DNA from: Ariolimax columbianus
Lineage: Eukaryota > Mollusca > Gastropoda > Stylommatophora > Arionidae
Length of the DNA stretch: 64,000 nt
Reading direction: 5' to 3'
Assembly: GCA_036924085.1 (NCBI GenBank)
Contig: JAVGWX010000011.1
Span: forward strand, 38,602,970-38,666,969
Shown: one piece after another, positions 61,130 to 64,000 of the stretch
Position numbering within the stretch: position 1 is the stretch's first letter
Layout of the letters: every line of letters starts with the position of its first letter
Position numbers and translations under genes: made by a program
Notes under the pieces: model-generated
The model's database searches: none
The model's input: only the letters and a program-made list of their open reading frames with translations
Told to the model about the DNA's origin: nothing

Positions 61130-62615
61130 TTAACTCAGCGACTTTATACTCATTTAGAAGATTCTGCAAAGTCTGTATACAACCTGTTTCATTTTACATT
61201 GCCTTACTCTTAAAATTATGCGCATTTAATCTGTTCTTGAATAAATTAATTGTCGGTGCCTCCAATACTTCCTGTGGCAATGCATTCCAAGCATTCACTA
61301 CTTTCTAACAAAACAAAAAATATTTTCTTTTATCTAATCTGGACAGTTCTTTAATTAATTATGTTCTTGTAAGTGGTTGTAATTTGGAGAAAAAAACTTG
61401 TTATAGTATAATTTATGCTTTCCGTTGATTATCGTATAAACCTATATTCAGCTCGAATTATTCTCTATTCTAGACAAGACTGTCTTCATTTTCTGAGCCT
61501 TTCCTCATAACTGTAATTCAGAAATTCCACAATCAATTTGGTCGGTCTTTTTTCTATCATTTCCAGCATGTCTATATCCCCTCTACGATAACTATTTCAC
61601 ACCTGTACACAGTACTCGAATCTAGGTCTAACTAATGCTTTATACAGTTTGACAATCACTTCCTTGCTCCTATGTTCAATATTTATTTGTTCATACTTAA
61701 CATTGCTGCCTTTTTTACTGCTACCTGGACTTGCTCACTCACCTTACCTGTATGATCTATTATAACCACTAGGTCCATTTGCTTTATATCTTTCTAATAT
61801 TGTTCACTCCCATTTTGTAATCATGTTCCATGTGGATGATTGTATATATACAAGTATGTACATTACGCTCTATTTGCTAGCTCTCAGACTTTTCGCGAAT
61901 TTGCTAGAAATCTGCCCTCAATATATCCACTTTTGCTTTAAATGAGTTAACATCTTTACGGGGTCGCTGTAGTCAAGAGGTTAAGGCACTAGCCTCGCAG
62001 AGAGATGAACGGAAACTGTGGGCGATCGAACCCCGCAAGTTTCAAGCTACCCCTGGTCTTACGACCCCTGCATCTAGAGTTACCTCCAGCCGTCTCGTCC
62101 AATAGTCTTGCCATTGATCCAAAGTAACTCGGGATAAGAGTGAGATTGAAGACAAGCGCGTATTCTTACTCACTATAATCCTCATACAGCGCACATCACA
62201 TTATTAAGACAAAACCGTCTGATGTTGTGGCTATCATCGCTTCGCAATGGGCAATACCATTTAGATGAGACGCTGCTGCAAAGTTTTGTTTCATCCTCAA
62301 ATTTTGCAATCATGGATTGCACCAATATCAATGTCCAAATCGTTGAAATATATCAATAACAAAATTGGTCCTTAAAACGAGCCATGTTTCACTCCACCTT
62401 TTTCTTCACCACTCAGAGTACTCCTTATTTATGCCTACTTCCTACTATTTTCCCGTTCACCAATTTTCAATCCATTTTTCAACTTCGCTTCCCAATTTCA
62501 TGTGATTTTTAAATTCCTCAATAATCTCTGATGAGGTACTCATTCAAAAGCCTTTGCAAATTCTAGATAAATAACACCCACTGACCCAGTCACCACACTT
62601 TTATTGTTACTATTT
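61130..62615 (-). pseudogene. L2L LINE, RT domain to 3' end, split by a SINE
   Basis: Longest L2L in the window. Minus strand near 62590-62330: VIYLEFAKAFE (RT motif A, catalytic D in IYLDFAKAFD-type replaced by Glu), VPHQRLLRNLK, GPILLLIYFNDLD, ending near motif C, which is decayed. Below the SINE: VVIIDHTGKVSEQVQVAVKK (near 61770-61710) and C-terminal blocks to the 3' end TATAAAGTCGCTGAGTTAAG at 61130. Heavily mutated. Confidence 0.85.
61958..62180 (+). mobile_element. tRNA-like SINE inside L2L
   Basis: GGTCGCTGTAGTCAAGAGGT looks like a tRNA head with A-box-like TAGTCAAGAGG (matches TRGYNNANNGG), and GGGCGATCGAACCCC is a B-box variant. The 3' part includes CTTACGACCCCTGCATCTAG. Right boundary uncertain. 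Confidence 0.6.
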
Positions 62616-62859
62616 GTGTGAAGCCGAGAGATGAGCTGTCACTTTATAAATCTCATCTCCTCCATCCACTTTTGTCGTTTCACGTTGTGTGGCAAGTGTT
62701 TCTTGTTTCGCGCGCCGTACATGCGCCTTTTGTTATGTGGTGCATGCCTTGAAGCGCTTATTTCACATGGCCAAGCTTTTAACGAGTCCTTCACTTACCC
62801 TGCTGAACCCCTGTTGTCTAGTTATTATGGGCTGTTGAAGTGGATATTATCATCACATC
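62616..62859. other. Unassigned spacer
   Basis: Nothing recognised. Confidence 0.4.
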
Positions 62860-63110
62860 ATCTTTTTCTTCTTCTTTTTCTTTTTCTTTTTTTTTCCTTT
62901 TTTTTTTACCCCATGTTGTTGTTCTTCGTTTATTTATTCTTTTCCTACTTATTAATTTTTTTCTTATTTTTTTTTCTTATTCTTTTTCTTCTTTTTCTTC
63001 TTCCTCCCCTTCCCTTGCTGTTATTATTCTGCTTTCTCTCCTTTTTCTTCTTCTCCTCCTTCTTCTTCTTCTTCTTCTTCTTCTTCTTCTTCTCATCCTC
63101 CCTTTTCATT
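62860..63110. repeat. Polypyrimidine tract with (TTC)n
   Basis: T/C-rich with a pure TTC run at 63058-63093. May be the expanded GAA tail of the reversed RepB fragment that follows. Confidence 0.93.
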
Positions 63111-63149
63111 TCTCCTCCTCTTTCTGTTTCTTCATTATTCGTCCTATAA

Positions 63150-63350
63150 ATGACATTCTGTTAACGTTGTATCTGCGTCTTTCTGCCCGACACGTCCGAT
63201 TCCAGAACGACATTTCTGTGTAAAGGTGTGCCTTCCCTCGATCCCAAATATCTTAGCCAGTCTCCATGATTGCAATTCCTTTCCAGTGCCAGCTACGAGT
63301 CGCTGGCTGCTGTCGGTTCATATTCTGCTGCGTTTTGGGCTTGCAGAGCT
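63150..63350 (-). mobile_element. RepB-like degraded fragment
   Basis: CTGCCCGACACGTCCGATTC, GTGTGCCTTCCCTCGATCCC, CTTAGCCAGTCTCCATG, CAGTGCCAGCTACGAGTCGC follow RepB order in reverse. Confidence 0.6.
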
Positions 63351-63424
63351 CCCTTCTGCTGTATATTTGGTCTCTAAAGATCTTTGGATTGTTCGTCTTA
63401 GACCTCCAAATCTTTTTGGCTGCT

Positions 63425-63740
63425 GCATCTTGGACCTCTAGAGCTCATTGGTTGCGGCATCTTGGACCTCTAGAGCTCATTGTTTGCAGCATCTTGGACC
63501 TCTAGAGCTCATTGGTTGCGGCATCTTCGACCTATAGAGCTCATTGGTTGTGGCATCTTGGACCTCTAGAGCTCATTGACTGCTACATCTTGGCCACTAT
63601 AGCTCATTGGCTGCTGCATCTTGGCCACTGTAGCTCATTGACTGCTGCATCTTGGCCACAATAGGCCATTGGCTGATGCATCTTAGCCACTATAGCTCAT
63701 TAGCTGCTGCATCTTGATCCCTTAGAGCTCATTATTTGAT
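63425..63740. repeat. 32-bp tandem repeat, about 10 units
   Basis: Units of GCATCTTGGACCTCTAGAGC plus TCATTGGTTGCG, becoming GCATCTTGGCCACTATAGC-type toward the right. Confidence 0.93.
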
Positions 63741-63914
63741 GTGCATCCAGGCCCCCTAAAACTCGTTGAAAAAAGTTAATTTCTTCTTCTCACTCATTAT
63801 AAATATACACACATATACACTTCACACATAGAAACTCCACACACAAGTGCGCATACATACATACTAATAAATATTGCAGTTTATTCACCTAACAACAAAC
63901 AGTCACAGTCTCAA
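63741..63914. other. Unassigned spacer
   Basis: Short CA/TA-rich patches. Nothing recognised. Confidence 0.4.
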
Positions 63915-64000
63915 ATTAATTAAAGAAAGGTCCATGTTAGATACCAGGAAATATTTTTGTAGTCAGAGAGTAGTGAAATGCTTGGAATGCATTGCCACGG
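63915..64000 (+). mobile_element. L2L fragment cut by window edge
   Basis: AATTAAAGAAAGGTCCATGT, GTAGTCAGAGAGTAGTGAAA and TGGAATGCATTGCCACGG match the plus-strand L2L at 39040-39130. Confidence 0.75.

Overview
This 64 kb window looks like non-coding, repeat-packed nuclear DNA from a metazoan. Evidence: several families of non-LTR retrotransposon, at least five tRNA-derived SINE-like families, two mariner transposons, many minisatellites and long triplet microsatellites. No bacterial operons, no rRNA and no convincing host gene are visible. A short run of TTAGGG fits a lophotrochozoan or deuterostome better than an insect. The mix of jockey-like, RTE-like and CR1/L2-like LINEs with tRNA SINEs is what I would expect in a mollusc, probably a gastropod. 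That assignment is inference only. 

Families named here for convenience. L2L: CR1/L2-like LINE 3' ends. RTEL: RTE/BovB-like reverse transcriptase relics. JocL: jockey-like LINE with RT, RNase H and a 3' (GAA)n tail. RepA: an interspersed element with a (TTG)n/(CAA)n microsatellite at one end and a 37-bp minisatellite near the other. RepB: a ~361-bp retroposon with a variable 33-bp or 72-bp repeat near its 5' end and a 3' tail of (GAA)n or AAGCC repeats. SINE-C, -D, -E, -F and -I: tRNA-like SINEs. 

Layout. 0-14 kb: L2L and RTEL relics, GATA microsatellite, several RepA, RepB, SINE-E and SINE-D copies, a 48-bp pyrimidine repeat and a 1.2-kb RepA minisatellite with higher-order structure. 14-19 kb: a 17/19-bp satellite block split by a 2.86-kb 5'-truncated JocL LINE carrying the longest open frame in the window (883 codons, RT plus RNase H). 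19-24 kb: RepB, two mariner remnants (one with both inverted repeats and TA flanks) and the first copy of a duplicated LINE segment. 24-32 kb: L2L, RepA, RepB, a short JocL insertion with a perfect 13-bp target duplication, a 400-bp polypyrimidine tract and the second copy of the duplicated segment. 32-45 kb: LINE relics of several families, a satellite made of amplified SINE-E heads, a 54-bp satellite with internal palindromes, paired RepA copies and a SINE-D insertion. 45-50 kb: interstitial telomere-like DNA, a 48-bp satellite of degenerate telomere hexamers, SINE-C, SINE-E and a nested SINE-D/L2L insertion. 50-64 kb: LINE relics, long GTT and TTC tracts, and 33-, ~34-45-, 18- and 32-bp tandem repeats, ending in L2L copies. 

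No genes here appear to work together as a pathway. The biology is that of mobile elements: autonomous LINEs (all visible copies broken), non-autonomous passengers that seem to borrow their machinery, and satellites that repeatedly arise from pieces of those elements. All coordinates of repeat edges are by eye, usually good to about 10 bases, and to the base where a target-site duplication is stated.
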